Positions 24,641 to 36,140 of a stretch of 64,000 nt of DNA are shown one piece after another; positions within the stretch are counted from its first letter, which is position 1, and each line of letters starts with the position of its first letter. The position numbers and the translations under genes were made by a program. The stretch is taken from NCBI GenBank assembly GCA_964016875.1, contig OZ024720.1, positions 70,895,520 to 70,959,519 of the forward strand, in the 5' to 3' direction. This stretch comes from Fallopia convolvulus (lineage: Eukaryota; Streptophyta; Magnoliopsida; Caryophyllales; Polygonaceae). The notes under the pieces are model-generated. The model saw nothing but the letters and a program-made list of their open reading frames with translations, did no database searches and was not told the DNA's origin.

Positions 24641-26405
24641 TAGGGGTGGCAATTCGGTAAATCGATCGGATTTCGGTTGGGTTATTCGGATTTCGGATCA
24701 TTCGGGTTTCGATTAGTAACGGGTATGATCGGTAATCGGGTAATTCGGGTCGGATCGGATCGGGTCGGATGTGTAAATTATCGGTTACATCGGGGTTATC
24801 AGGTCAAAATGGGTTAAGCAAATCCGGGTTTCGGTTTAGTCGGATTTGTTTAAGTCGGTTTCGGGTTGAGTCGGTTCTTGCAATTTTCGATTGAATCGGA
24901 TTTCGGTTTAATCAGTTCGGTTAAATCATATTTTGGTTGAATTAGGTCTTGACCGAATTTCGGTTGAAATCGATATTAAGAGTTCAAATAATTTTATTTA
25001 ATTGATAAAAGTTATATGAATTTAATAAATGGATCATGATAATATTAAGAATCGATGTATTTATAATATACTATTTGAATTTGAATATGATATTGAGTTT
25101 TTAAAGATGAAATAGGCATTTACCATTTGTAGAATACATCAATTAATATTTGACCGATGAAAAGTCAATCAAATTAATAGATTATCACAATGTACAAATT
25201 CATAAGATATAATATTCACAAATCACAAGTAAAGATTATATGATATTAAACATATGTAACTATGTAAGATTTTATATTCATAAAAAATTCTTATGATATT
25301 GCAATCAACTAATTACATGTTACAACTAATGATTATATGATGTTATATTCCAATAATTTAAAATGATCTCAGTTCATAAATAATAATTTTATAGTCACGT
25401 ATATTTTCAAGATCATATACATAAATAAATATAATCTTTACACTTTATTGAAGAAATATATCTTTTGTGATGAATAATAATATTAGAATTTATGACTACA
25501 TGAGACTATGGTAATCAGTAGTTCTAAAGTCATTAAAATGATTTCAATCATTACTATATACTAAAACGGAGGTTAAAATAATATATAAAACGATTCCATA
25601 TTAAAATATATCATTCATATTTTTTAAATCAATCCGATTTGTTGAAATTTAATCGAATTATTTTTATTTATATATATTAAAAAATTAATATATTAGTTTT
25701 ATTTTTGGATAGGATTATTTTTTCGATAATATATGTATAATTCTTAAAATATCATTTTCTATATCAATTTTTAATGATTATTTTTAGATATAATAGTTTT
25801 TTTAGATAAGATATGTATAGTTTTTCTAAAATATTCTTACTTATATCATCAATTTGATCAAAATTTAACAAGTACAAATACATAATACAATAATTTTTTA
25901 AAATTCCGTGCAAGGTGCGAGAACTAAGACTATTTCATAACTAAATGATTATAGGATCTCTTATATTCATATGATCGTATATATTAATAACAAATAATAT
26001 ATTAAAATGGTTTCAATCCAATATCCAAATAATTATCTGATCTCTTATATATACATGATTTTATACATTAATCATAAATAAGATCTTATTCCAGGTCTCG
26101 GGTATAATCGAGTTCGGGTTGAGTCGGGTGTAATCGGGTTCGGATTATTTCGGTTTTCGGGTACAACCGGTTCGGGTACAATCGGGTTCGGGTTGCTCGG
26201 ATTCGGGTATGTATCGGGTTGGTCTTTTCGGATATAATCGGTTTCGGATTGCCTTTTAAACGGGTTGCTTTCGAGTTCGGGTTAAAATCGGTCAGATCGG
26301 GTCGGTTTCAGATTTCATTTTGTAATTTTTTTCGGATAGCGGTCGGTTCTCGAATCGGGTTATTCGGTCGGTTATTTCAGGTCGGATCAGAATTTGTCAC
26401 CCCTA
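24641..26405. mobile_element. hAT-type non-autonomous element, 1.77 kb
   Basis: Begins TAGGGGTGGCAA and ends TTGTCACCCCTA, near-perfect inverted ends of the hAT style, with a perfect 8-bp target duplication GTCGTGAC (24633-24640 and 26406-26413). Both subterminal zones (about 300 bases each) are packed with TCGGTT, TCGGGT and TTCGGG words; the middle is very AT-rich with no transposase frame, so the element depends on a transposase elsewhere. Confidence 0.92.
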
Positions 26406-27637
26406 GTCGTGACACCTGATAGGATTTATACACGAAAGTAGAAAGATTGTTTGTCAATAAAGTAAGCCCTATGGATATCCACTTAATTTAGTAGTCCTTG
26501 ACAATCAAATTTCAGATTCATATTTACTTAAAAGGTTCGGGATAGATTTGTAAAGGTTTTTTAATTTTTTTTACTATTTAAAAAATCAATCTAAATAGGT
26601 GTTTGGTAAAATAAGAGATTTTTTTAAGGGGGTTTGAAACTATAAAATAGAAATCTTATTATAGATAGATTTTAAGAGGTTCATAAAAATTAACAATTTC
26701 TTTTTCTTGTTTAAAAGATAAAATCTACCAAACATCAGTATAATGACAAAGACTCGTTTTGAAATTTTTTATATAAGAAAACTTTTACCTATAAAAAAAC
26801 CTTCACCTATGTACCCAAAAACTTTCTAAGAATCTCTATCTTGTAAAAAACCTTATTTTATTGAACATAATCTTAATATTTCAAAAAAAGTTTGTAGAAC
26901 CGAGTTCCACTTAGATAGATTTACGTTGTTGTTGTTTATTTTGAGCAAGCTCATGAAGATAAATCTCATATAGTACATTAGTACCAATATCGTTAGCTAG
27001 TTTAAATCTACCGGAAGAATGGATATCGCTTAATTATCTCCAAAAGATTTTCGCGCAACCTAATAACATATTCGCATAGGATCACTCATTTTTAGTCTTT
27101 GGGTCGCTCCTCAAAGAGCCGAGAAGAACCCTAATTGAATGACCCAAATCAGCACAACTAATATGAGATTAGCTCGGTTCAGATTGGAACCGAACTCGAA
27201 TTACTCTAAAACCTAAACCGACAACCGAACCAAACTAGCTCAATTTCGGTTCAATTCCATCCACCTCGGTTCTTTTCATTTTTCTAATTTATTCGATTTA
27301 TCCGACCCAATGATCAACCCTACTTCGAATAGCCACAATAATTCAATAAAAAGTCCATCAAGATAAACATGTACGGAGTATATATATAATGTATGAACAT
27401 AATAATAACATTATGACAAATTGACAACAAATGTAGAGAAATTAAGAGCAAGCAAAAGAAAAAAAGAAGATGCCATAGAAATGATTGCCTTGATGACTTT
27501 TAACATACGATTCAATTGTTCAAACATTTCAGAAAAAGGAAAAGCTTACAGAAGTATAGAAGCCTTTGACAGATACGTTACAAGGTTCCCTTCCCTTGGT
27601 TTCTTATTACAACATCGCTTTCATCGAATTACCCATT

Positions 27638-28275
27638 ATATAATGTTTGTGTCTCTGATTTTTCCCTTTTTTTTTTTTAATTTTTTAAAAACATTTTCAA
27701 CACTTTCTTATTTTATTCTTTTTGGGTTTTAACTTTTGTGCTGTATATAAACCTGTTAATCGGATCGGGTGGGTATTTCAGGTTCCGGTTGAGCCGGGTT
27801 CGGATCGTTAAGGGTCAAGAGTTGAACCAGTTCGGGTCGATGCGGGTTTTCAGGCAGGTCGGGTTGACCAGCGGGAAAAACATAGAATTTTTTATGATTA
27901 GTGTAGATTTTTAATTATTTAATAATATTTAATTATAATATATTACTTTTTATGTATTTTAATAATAAAATATATTATATTTTTTAAAATCAATTTTATA
28001 CATTTTATAAATATACTAAATCGGTCAATCCAACGGATTTTGGGTTTCAACCCAACGAGTCGCGGTCTATTGGGTTTCAGGTTCAAATTTACGGATCTTG
28101 ACCCGAAAATTTTCGGACGCTTCATGTCGAGTTTGCGGGTCGGATCAGCTTTTGACAGCTCTAACACTATGTAATGTTTTGTGTCTGATTTTTCCCTTTT
28201 TTTTAAAAAATATTTTCAACACTTTTTTTATTTTATTCTTTTGGGGTTTTAACTTTTGTGTTGTGTATATCTTAA
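27638..28275. repeat. Direct repeats flanking a CGGGT-rich element
   Basis: The words TGATTTTTCCCTTTTTTTT, CATTTTCAACAC or ATTTTCAACAC, TTATTTTATTCTTTT and GGGTTTTAACTTTTGTG occur in order at 27655-27742 and again at 28190-28265. This is far longer than a normal target duplication. Confidence 0.8.
27745..28165. mobile_element. CGGGT-rich hAT-like element remnant
   Basis: Same subterminal word style as 24641-26405 (GGTTCCGGTTGAGCCGGGTTCGG at one end; GGGTTTC, GGGTCGGATC at the other) with ends near ACCTGTTAATCGG and TTTTGACAGCTCT. It separates two copies of a host-like block of about 105 bases (27638-27742 and 28168-28275). Confidence 0.55.
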
Positions 28276-29194
28276 TTTGTTGCTTTTAAAAAAAAAATGT
28301 TTCGATCTCGATCAATTCTTCCTTTGAGTTGCGTGATGGACAGAGGTTTTATTATACAAACAAGAAATATCGAAAATCATGAGCTTTTCTTTTCATCAAT
28401 CGATCTTACATGATGGCCTTCTTTTTATGATCCCATATCCTCATGTTATACTATTATTATAATCCATTTATTATTATAAATGAAATACTAATCATAGTAC
28501 TAATTATAATGCTAATCGTCTTTACTAGGAAAATATTTGTTTTTCAAGAAAAAAGAGAAAAAACCTACACGCCCAAAATAATTATTATTTGCATAAACCG
28601 GCCCATCTACCAATTTTTTATACACGGTTCAAAAATACTTGTTATTTTATAAATCAACAAAATTATTGAAAAATTAATTTTATTTTACCTAATTATCCTT
28701 CTATAAATAACTTGCTTATTTGTCCTTTTTTCGAGAAAAAGGTTTTTTTATTAAATATTTATGAGAATGACAAGTATCCCTATGAATTAAGATACTCAAA
28801 TTTTTAAGAAATGAATGCCATTCTTAGTCATTTGACTAGATATTCGGATATAAAATTTCAGTGTCAATAAATTTTGCTAATAAACACACTATGTATAGCC
28901 TTCGAATATTTAGTCAAACAATTAAACTTTCGATATAGCTGTAAAGTAAGATGTGTAAGCCGATCGACTCATCAAGCTAGTTTCCATTGAAATAGGATCC
29001 ACACAAGGAAAAATTTGTCATTAACGTTATTAATTAGGGGAATACAGAAATCGTCTAGGTCAAAATATGGTATTTAAATTAAGTTCAGAATTAGTGGATG
29101 CTACCAAAAGAAATGTCGATACCATATACAAATCAAAGTTTTCGATTCTACTCTCATAGACAAACACTATAAATATACACCAACTCATCTTACC

Positions 29195-29428
29195 AGATTT
29201 GTCCGCTTTGACCCGAATGCTAAAGGCGATAGTTTCCTTTAGCCCCTCACTCTCGCCACTACCCTTTTCGTTCTAGTTCTAGTGTTTCGTCAGTTGTACA
29301 TGCTTTACATGTTGTGTTTAGTTGTTTATGTCCTCTCTAGCCGGTTTCCGGCTGCCGTGTTCACGGCCTCTCGGTCCTACCGGGTTTGTCCGGTAAACCG
29401 AAACCTTACCTAATCAAAAAAAAAAAAA
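29195..29428 (+). mobile_element. Poly(A)-ended retroelement fragment
   Basis: A block richer in C and G than its surroundings (CCCTCACTCTCGCC.., GGTTTCCGGCTGCC, TCCTACCGGGTTTG, GGTAAACCGAAACC) ends in CTAATC followed by 13 A residues. This is the look of a LINE or processed-transcript 3' end. The source is not identified. Confidence 0.45.
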
Positions 29429-29990
29429 ATATACAGAGTCACAGACACACATGTGTACATTAATTATAAACCTACGGGCAAAAACAAAGGTATAATAGAT
29501 GTAAGGTGGTCTATACCCATCCGCCATTGATGAGCTCAGAAACAAAGACAAGACTGAGAGGAAATAAATAAAGAAACCTCCATGGCAAATTACAACAACC
29601 TGAAAACGTAACCCTTTTTCCTCAGCTTTTTGGCCAATACAACTGAAAAGGAAACGAGCCCATGAACATGAACACAAACCAAAAAATAAAGATCATAATA
29701 ACTTTCCCTTCTTTTTCTGGAACTAATTCAAAGCATTAAATTCTCCTGAGAACATTCAGGCATCAGAATTAGACAAAATTTAATACTGTATCGAACAAGC
29801 AACGTGAGCTATACGATACAAATCCATATCATATGTACCACACTTCAGACTCACACTTGCATGACCTCTTCAATAGTCCTTAATTAGTAACATAAAATTA
29901 ATTTTTACGTGTACACTCCTATGTACAAAATTCACAAAAAATTAAAGAACTTTAACTAATTTGAATTGTTTTTTTTTTTTGCATTGCATT

Positions 29991-30473
29991 AGGACCTGGG
30001 TCTGTTCCGAAATCGGAACCGAAGCTTGGCTGCCAGTTCTGAGGCCGGTTCCGGTTCCAAAACCGGACAAAAAAACTGTCTACACCAAACAAAAAAACTG
30101 GGATCACGATTTTGAATTGATCGATTACCTGATGGAAAGGTCGTGTTCACACGTACACTAGGCGGACCTAGGCGGAGAGGGATCGCCTAGCGCCTAGGCA
30201 GCCTAAACGGGCGCCTAGACAGAGTAGGCGGTCTCTTAGACGAGCTGAAAGACTAGGCGGGCTACCACCTTCCAACGCCTAGGTCGGACCTAGACGAAGC
30301 TAGGCGGAGATTTTTAGAACAATGAGAACTAGACAGATTATGTCTCTTTAGAACAACCGGTTCCAAGATTTCGGAGATGGTAAAACCGAGACCGGAACAG
30401 CCTCAGAACCGATCCGATAGTTCCCGTTCCGAGCCAGTTCCCGGTTCTAGCTAGTGGAAACAAACCCAGGTCC
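29991..30473. mobile_element. hAT-like MITE with nested AGGCG repeat
   Basis: The ends AGGACCTGGGTCTGTTCC and GGAAACAAACCCAGGTCC are inverted repeats with two differences. The flanks ATTGCATT (29983-29990) and ATTGCATG (30474-30481) match at seven of eight positions. Copy 3 of the surrounding repeat has an uninterrupted TTCATTGCATGGATAAT, which is the empty site. The interior holds GGTTCCGG-type words plus, at about 30149-30321, a second element rich in CGCCTAGGCG. Confidence 0.85.
30149..30321. mobile_element. AGGCG-rich element, copy 1
   Basis: Repeated CCTAGGCGG, GCGCCTAG and CTAGACG words, GAGAGGGATCGCCTAGCGCCTAG-like core and a right end TTTTTAGAACA, all shared with 38753-38932. The left end is unclear. 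It is nested in the hAT-like MITE. Confidence 0.7.
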
Positions 30474-30823
30474 ATTGCATGGATAATATAAGGATATAAC
30501 TTGACTTTTTTTTTTGGTTGAAAGGGATATAACTTGACTAATACTTTCAATCAAAAAAAAACTTGACTAATACTAACAATTAATTGAGCCCTAGAATATA
30601 AATATAGGCCATCATGACCCATATGGCCATATATGATCACTTTTCAATAGTAGTACTTAATTAATTAGTAACATAAAATTAATGCTCCTAATACGTACTC
30701 CTCCTATGTACAAAATTCACAAAAAATGAACTCGACCCACAAATCACACACATACACATAACCTAATATGAATTGGGTTTTTCCATTGGATGGATAATTA
30801 AGGACATAACTTGACTAATACTA

Positions 30824-31106
30824 CTCCCTCCGTTTCGCAATGTAAGTCGTTTCTAGCTCTAAAAGGTGTTTCATAATGTAAGTCATACATTCCCTTATTT
30901 AATATAAAACTTTCTAAAATAAGTCATTACTCTATTTAATTTACTTAATTTTCCAACAAATTTCATTAAATCAAGCAATTTTAGTGGTTGAATAGTTAAT
31001 AGTGCATGGATAAAAACAAGTATTAAATTATCATCTTTTTCATTTTAAGCTTGTCTTAATTCCTGTGTAAAATTAAAAAACGACTTACATTGCGAAACGG
31101 AGGTAG
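30824..31106. mobile_element. Stowaway MITE (Tc1/mariner type)
   Basis: The left end CTCCCTCCGTTTCGCAATG and the right end CATTGCGAAACGGAGGTAG are inverted repeats with one difference, carrying the CTCCCTCCGT signature, with TA on both sides (30822-30823 and 31107-31108). Both arms continue through TAAGTCGTTT. Sister copies of the surrounding repeat read CTAATACTAACAATTA without the insert. Confidence 0.95.
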
Positions 31107-31314
31107 TAACAATTAATTGATGCATGACCTCTTCAATAGTAGTACTTAATTAGTAACATAAATTAATCAATACGTACTCCTATGTACAAAATGAACTCGA
31201 CCCATAAAATCACACACGTACACATTAACTAATTTCAATTGGGTTTTTTCATTGCATGGATAATCAAGAATATAACTCGACTAATACTAACAATTAATTA
31301 AACCCTATTCTTAA

Positions 31315-33279
31315 TCAGAGATTCAACCCTAAATCATCCTCCTTGTCAAGAACAAACCGGCTCTTGCTCGTCTCATCCGATCCGAATCGAAAATCGGGAT
31401 GAACCCTCTTCTTGGAGCATTGGATCGGCACACCGAAGAGCCTAGTCGTCGACTTCGAAACGTTGTTACCGTTATTATTGCCCGCCATTATAGCCTGATG
31501 ATAGGGCTTTGTGAAAACGGCGTCGTTTTGAGTAGGGAAAGCTACAACGTTGTTGCTTGGTGTAACGGGCTTAACATGGTTTTGTACAAAGTAGATAATG
31601 TCATTGTAGAGCCTCCTCATGTGGGCGATCTCGGACATGAGCAAGTCGTTGTTCCTCCTTAGCCGTTCGTTGTCCTCCGACAAGGCGGCCACGACGGAGG
31701 AGGGTGGTGGTGGGCCCGTCGTCGTCGTGGCCGCCTTGGGAGGGGAGGGGTTGTGATGGTGATGATAGTCTTCCCAACTGTCCCGGTCGTCGGAGTTCGG
31801 AGAGAGGCTGACCCGGGACAGTGGTGGTTGATGTGGTGGTGGGAAGGGGAAGTAGGGCGGCGGAGGGCCACCGGAGGCGGCGGGGAAGTGGAGGGGGTGG
31901 TGGGAGGGTGACGTCAGCGGAGGTTGAGAGGATTTTCTCCGGTGGATCTCACATAACAAGTGTTTTTCGCCTCTTTTGAAGAACTCGTTGCCAAATTCCC
32001 ATCTGTCTGGGACTATCTTTCGGAAACCCTAGATTTATGAAATTAAGCAAAGATAAGATTAAATTGATTTCAAGGGTTAGATGATAAGATCCAAGAATGC
32101 AAGTTAAACTCAATATATATCATTCTAGCTTTTGGTTAGTGTATAGTTTGGTTTACTACTAAGTTGTGTATTAGCCTTGATTAATGAAATTTATGGTTTA
32201 ATAATAATAATTGAAAACCCAAGAAATCTGAATCCAACGAGAGAGGGACGAAGTGAAACTAATTAAATTATTGTTAAAAGATTTATAAGTTCATAAAAAG
32301 AACCTTTTTTTCTTCAGTTTTGACAAGGAGATTAAATATGAAGTAGGCAAATCTATATGCATAAAACAATGAAATGAAAAAAAGGAGAGAGAAATAAAAA
32401 CCCATGTCAAATCTTCATATAAACTTAAAAAATAAATTAATTAAACCATTATAAATGATTAAAAATTCAAAAAAAAGAACCTTTTTTTACCCATTTTTGA
32501 CAAGGAGATCAAATATGAACTAGGCAAATCTATGTGCATAAAACAATGAAATGTAAAAAGGGGGAGAGAGAAAAATGAAAACCCATTTCAAATCTTCCTA
32601 TAAACTCAACAAAGAAACTAATTAAACCATTATAAAAGATTAAAAACTCAAAAAAAGAACCCGTTTTTCTCCATTTTTGACAAGGAGATCAAATTTGAAC
32701 TACACAACTCTATGTACCCTAAACTATGAAACGAAAAAAAAGGAGATAAATTAAAGAAATAAAAACCCATTTCAAATCTTCATATAAACTCAAAAAAGAA
32801 AGTAATTAAACCATTAAAAAGATTAAAAAACTCCCTAAAAACTAAAAAAATAACCCCTTTTTCCCCATTTTTGAACCTATATACACAAAACAATGAATTA
32901 ACCAACAAAAAAAGAAGGATAGAGAAACAAAAAAACCCATTTCAAAACCCTCTAAACTCAAAAATAATTCTTCTTCTTTTCCCATTTTGATATAGTTAAG
33001 GATGAGTATAGTAAAAGTATTTGTACATACATAAGTATTGAGCTGACGAACAAAGCTTGAGAAGTTGTTATGCTTGAAGTAGTTAGGGAGGAGGTCACGG
33101 GCGAACTCCGGCGGACGCCAGACGACGAAAGTGGTGTCATCTTCTCCCCAAGAGACGATGTGATCGGTTGAAGGATCATCCACAAGCTGATAAGTCTTTG
33201 TTAAGAAAGGGGCTGGCACTGATTTATGGCTATCTAGTGTTAGTATTATGCCTTCACAACTATCCAACATTAAAGCCAT
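31315..33279 (-). CDS. HSFB4: Heat stress transcription factor B-4
   Basis: Class B heat-shock factor of 320 residues acting in the nucleus; HSFB4 (SCHIZORIZA in Arabidopsis) specifies root ground-tissue and cap identity, and class B members lack an activation domain and often repress. Two exons: 33031-33279 and 31315-32028, phase 0, split after LNTY (residue 83), the position conserved in plant HSFs. The DNA-binding domain covers about 22-116 with VPAPFLTKTYQLVDDPSTDH and [20 protein letters not shown]. The HR-A/B coiled coil lies at about 194-235. The class B repressor motif RLFGV is at 279-283, followed by a basic KKRVH (289-293). The end, DLGLNL, matches B4 relatives. A Pro/His-rich linker (117-192) is usual in this clade. 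The Met at 33279 (MALMLD) is chosen over one five codons earlier because HSFB4 proteins start MALM/MALL. The intron carries a fourfold tandem repeat. Confidence 0.95.
32270..32960. repeat. Fourfold tandem repeat in the HSFB4 intron
   Basis: Units of about 177-190 bases each contain GAACC..TTTT, TTTTTGACAAGGAGAT, AAATCTATGTGCATAAAAC, AAACCCATTTCAAATCTTC and AATTAAACCATTA. The shared word TTTTGA begins near 32318, 32495, 32675 and 32869. The last copy is the most diverged. It fills about two thirds of the only intron. Confidence 0.9.
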
Positions 33280-33874
33280 TATTATCTTGCACAAGTTTTG
33301 TAACTTGGAAAGTTTTGAGGAAGAAAGGGAGAGGGAGGAAGTGAAAGAGAGATGGGAGAAATGGAGTGGTGTGGTGGTGTGGAAGATGGTAGAAAGGGTT
33401 AAAAGGGATGAGGTGAGATGAGGTGAGATTTGGGGAGATGGATTGTTTATTTATTTGTTTTTATAAAAAATGTAAATAAAAAAAGTGTATTTTAATACTC
33501 TCCATATCAATATACAACTAATATGACAAGTGGATTGTGTGTGATTTTTTTTAGGGCAATGTATATGAGAGTCGAAATAAAGATCTCATAGTATAATTAT
33601 TTTTTGGGTCGATGATCACTTGACTAGTTTATTTAGCGAAAGGTTTCGTGTTTGATTCTTCTGTATGTAAAAATCTCTCAGACTAACGTTATTTATGAGC
33701 TCGCGAATAGAGATTGGTCTTCGATCTGATTAAATTGGACAATAATTGAGCCTCTTACCTAGAATGAAAAAAAATCAATATCAATTTTTTATGATATTAT
33801 TCATATATAAGGAGACTATCAAAATTTTAAATACCTATTTTTTTTACTTTTTTAGAAAATTTGGGACACATCTT

Positions 33875-34085
33875 ATTGGTTTTTATACACTACCTTTGAG
33901 ATGAATTTAGTCCCTATATCAATTTTGATGCATTCTAATTAAATTCAGTTATTATTAACACATATTTGAATTTCAATTTTTTGTGGGTCTATCGAATGTA
34001 CCCCTTTTCCTTGGACAAGAGTACCCCATCTTGACCCCCTAGATTCCGCAGTAGTGGATCCTCACTGGGTCAATGTTGTTGTACT
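33875..34085 (+). mobile_element. SINE-like repeat, copy 2
   Basis: Partner of 7040-7250 in the same orientation; ends CACTGGGTCAATGTTGTTG. A third, shorter relative with the CCGCT..AGCGGAATCTG core occurs on the minus strand near 47960-48050. Confidence 0.55.
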
Positions 34086-35889
34086 TTCTTAGAAAACACA
34101 CTAATGTATTAATATACTATTAGTATATGCAAGAATAAATGTGTAAATTATGCCAAAATAAGAGGGAGTAATAATATATCAATACTAATATACTTAAACT
34201 ATTTTGGTGAGAAATCAAGTCTCATTGTCACTTTTTTAACTGGTTTAAGTTAGTCGACGCAAGCCGATTTATCTAATTCACACGCTTTACTGACTAATTT
34301 GCAAACTAGAAATTTACCATTAAAATAGGATCCCTCGTTAAATAAAATACTCTAATACTATTAATAATATACGGAGTAATAGTTTTGGGGAAGAGAAAAT
34401 ATATTTTTACAATGGACCTCGGTTAGTGTAGAGTAAGAAGAAGAATATGTGTCTTTGTGTCTCTCTCTAGGACTCTGAAATAAGGGCCTTTCAAGACAAA
34501 CCCGTGACTTCCTCTCTCTCTTTTTCATTTTCTTTTATATTTTCTTTCCTTCTTCTTCTTCTTTTGTCTATCTTTCTGTTTCTGTTTCTTCTTCTTCTTC
34601 TTCTTCTACTTCCTCTACTCTATCTATACTCTGAAAATGACCCGATTAATACGGGTTGTGGGATCAAATGGAATTGACTAAAGTACCCTTTACACTTGCT
34701 TGCATGATATATAACAATGGCTAATCAATTAAGGGTCTTAACAAAAAGTTGTTTTGATCTTGATAAATCTAACTTTTTTCTTTAATTTGGTATTCTCCTT
34801 TTTAAGGGAAGGTGATTGGTAAAGTGGAATTAAAAATTGAACTTTTTGAGGGAAAAATAATTCGGAGATGGAACATAAAGAAGCAATGTTCATGCATGGT
34901 GAGTAAACAGGGAAAAATAACAACTTTATTATAAAGAGGAGCTTTAATTAAAAGGGAAAAAAATAAAGGTTGAATGGAAAGTTTGAATTGGGTAATCAAG
35001 GATTTTGGAGGCAAATCAAGGATGATTTTCTTGATTTTTTGGGAGTTTTTCATGTATGTATTTTTATTTTTGTCGATTTATCCGACTACATCTTTTTAGT
35101 TTATTGATTATTTGGTAGATTGTTTTTTTTTTCTTATTGAAAAAAATATAAATGAGATTTTTTTGGGCACTTGTTTTTTTTATATCGAAAATGGCGATAA
35201 GAACCGTTATTTATTAAGATAGCTGATTAGGATTAATTTGAAAAAGAGCTAAACCCTTACATCATCAAACAAGAAAGATAAAACTGAAACCGAAGGTTCG
35301 TCTAACAATGACAATCTAAAGAAAAAGAGAAGTCAAGGGAAGTCACACCATACATCACTCAATTAGCTTTGCAATAAATATGACGAAATTGGACAATCCA
35401 ATCTCTACTAAAAAAGTCTTAATATTATAATACTGTACCAGATTGAAAATAGGATAAGCTCGATTGAGTGGTTTACCAACACATTTGACAATGTAATTAG
35501 AGCAATCATAGTATATATATTGCGGCCATCATTTGACACTTTGACAGTATAAAGATTAATGCAATGATTAAATGTTAAGGAAAAAGTATATAATGTATAG
35601 TATCTTCTATACACGCGGGTACACGTACTTCTCATAATTAAAACAAATGAATTATGATCATAAAGCCTTTTCTCATTACATAGCAATCAATGACATTGCT
35701 GACAAACTTTTAATTTCTTGTACTAATCAAACTAAACTACCATAATCCAAATTTACAAGTTCTTCTAGAATGGTACTTTCTTAATGGATGTAATTAGCCT
35801 GTTTGCTAACTAAAGATTGTCATTTAAGCTTTGACACAATAAACTTTTACTAAAATTATGAATTATTATCTATCAACTTCATTTTCAAC

Positions 35890-36140
35890 CAATAACAACA
35901 ACATGTAATAACAACATTGACCTAATATAGTTCCGCTAAAATAGAATATGAAGGGGGACAAGATGGGGTCACTCCTACACTCTTAGTCTCTCACACATCA
36001 GGAAGACATGCGTCCAATAGACCCAAGAGGAACAACAACAACTCAGTATAATAAATACCAACAACAAAAATAATAACTCAGTACAACCCTACCATAGACG
36101 AAATATGAAAGGCTAAGATGTACACATCGATCCTTACCTG
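35890..36140 (-). mobile_element. SINE-like fragments with CAA ends
   Basis: Two adjacent blocks begin with CAACAACA runs and continue ACTCAGTA.. and CTAAGATGTACACATCGATCCTTACCTG. Similar blocks lie at 44092-44172 and 58895-58985 (CCCAGTATAGCTTAATTGGG, GGATGTACACACCGCTCCTG; GGATGTACGCATTACCCC). Read on the minus strand they end in (TTG)n, like the tobacco TS-type SINEs. The family assignment is inference. Confidence 0.45.

Larger units (their letters stand above)
20334..29190. other. Gene-free spacer with transposon remnants
   Basis: About 9 kb of AT-rich DNA with no gene-like frame. It contains a short tandem repeat (20390-20590), a stretch of higher GC at 20700-20960 that I cannot identify, Harbinger-type MITEs (21696-22105, 23538-24478), a hAT-type element (24641-26405), a GAACCGAA-rich remnant (about 27170-27320) and a CGGGT-rich element between direct repeats (27638-28275). 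Confidence 0.6.
29850..31310. repeat. Threefold direct repeat downstream of HSFB4
   Basis: Three copies of a unit of about 200-300 bases lie in the same orientation at roughly 29850-30590, 30640-31118 and 31119-31310. Shared words in order: TTCAATAGT, TTAATTAGTAACATAAA, CTCCTATGTACAAAA, AATTGGGTTTTT or similar, ATTGCATGGATAAT, ATATAACTTGACTAATAC and TAACAATTAATT. Copy 1 is interrupted by a hAT-like element (29991-30473), copy 2 by a Stowaway MITE (30824-31106), and copy 3 is clean and ends just before the HSFB4 stop codon. Confidence 0.85.

Noticed and set aside
31399..31662. Plus-strand frame opposite HSFB4 exon 2
   Set aside because: Antisense shadow of a clearly conserved exon.
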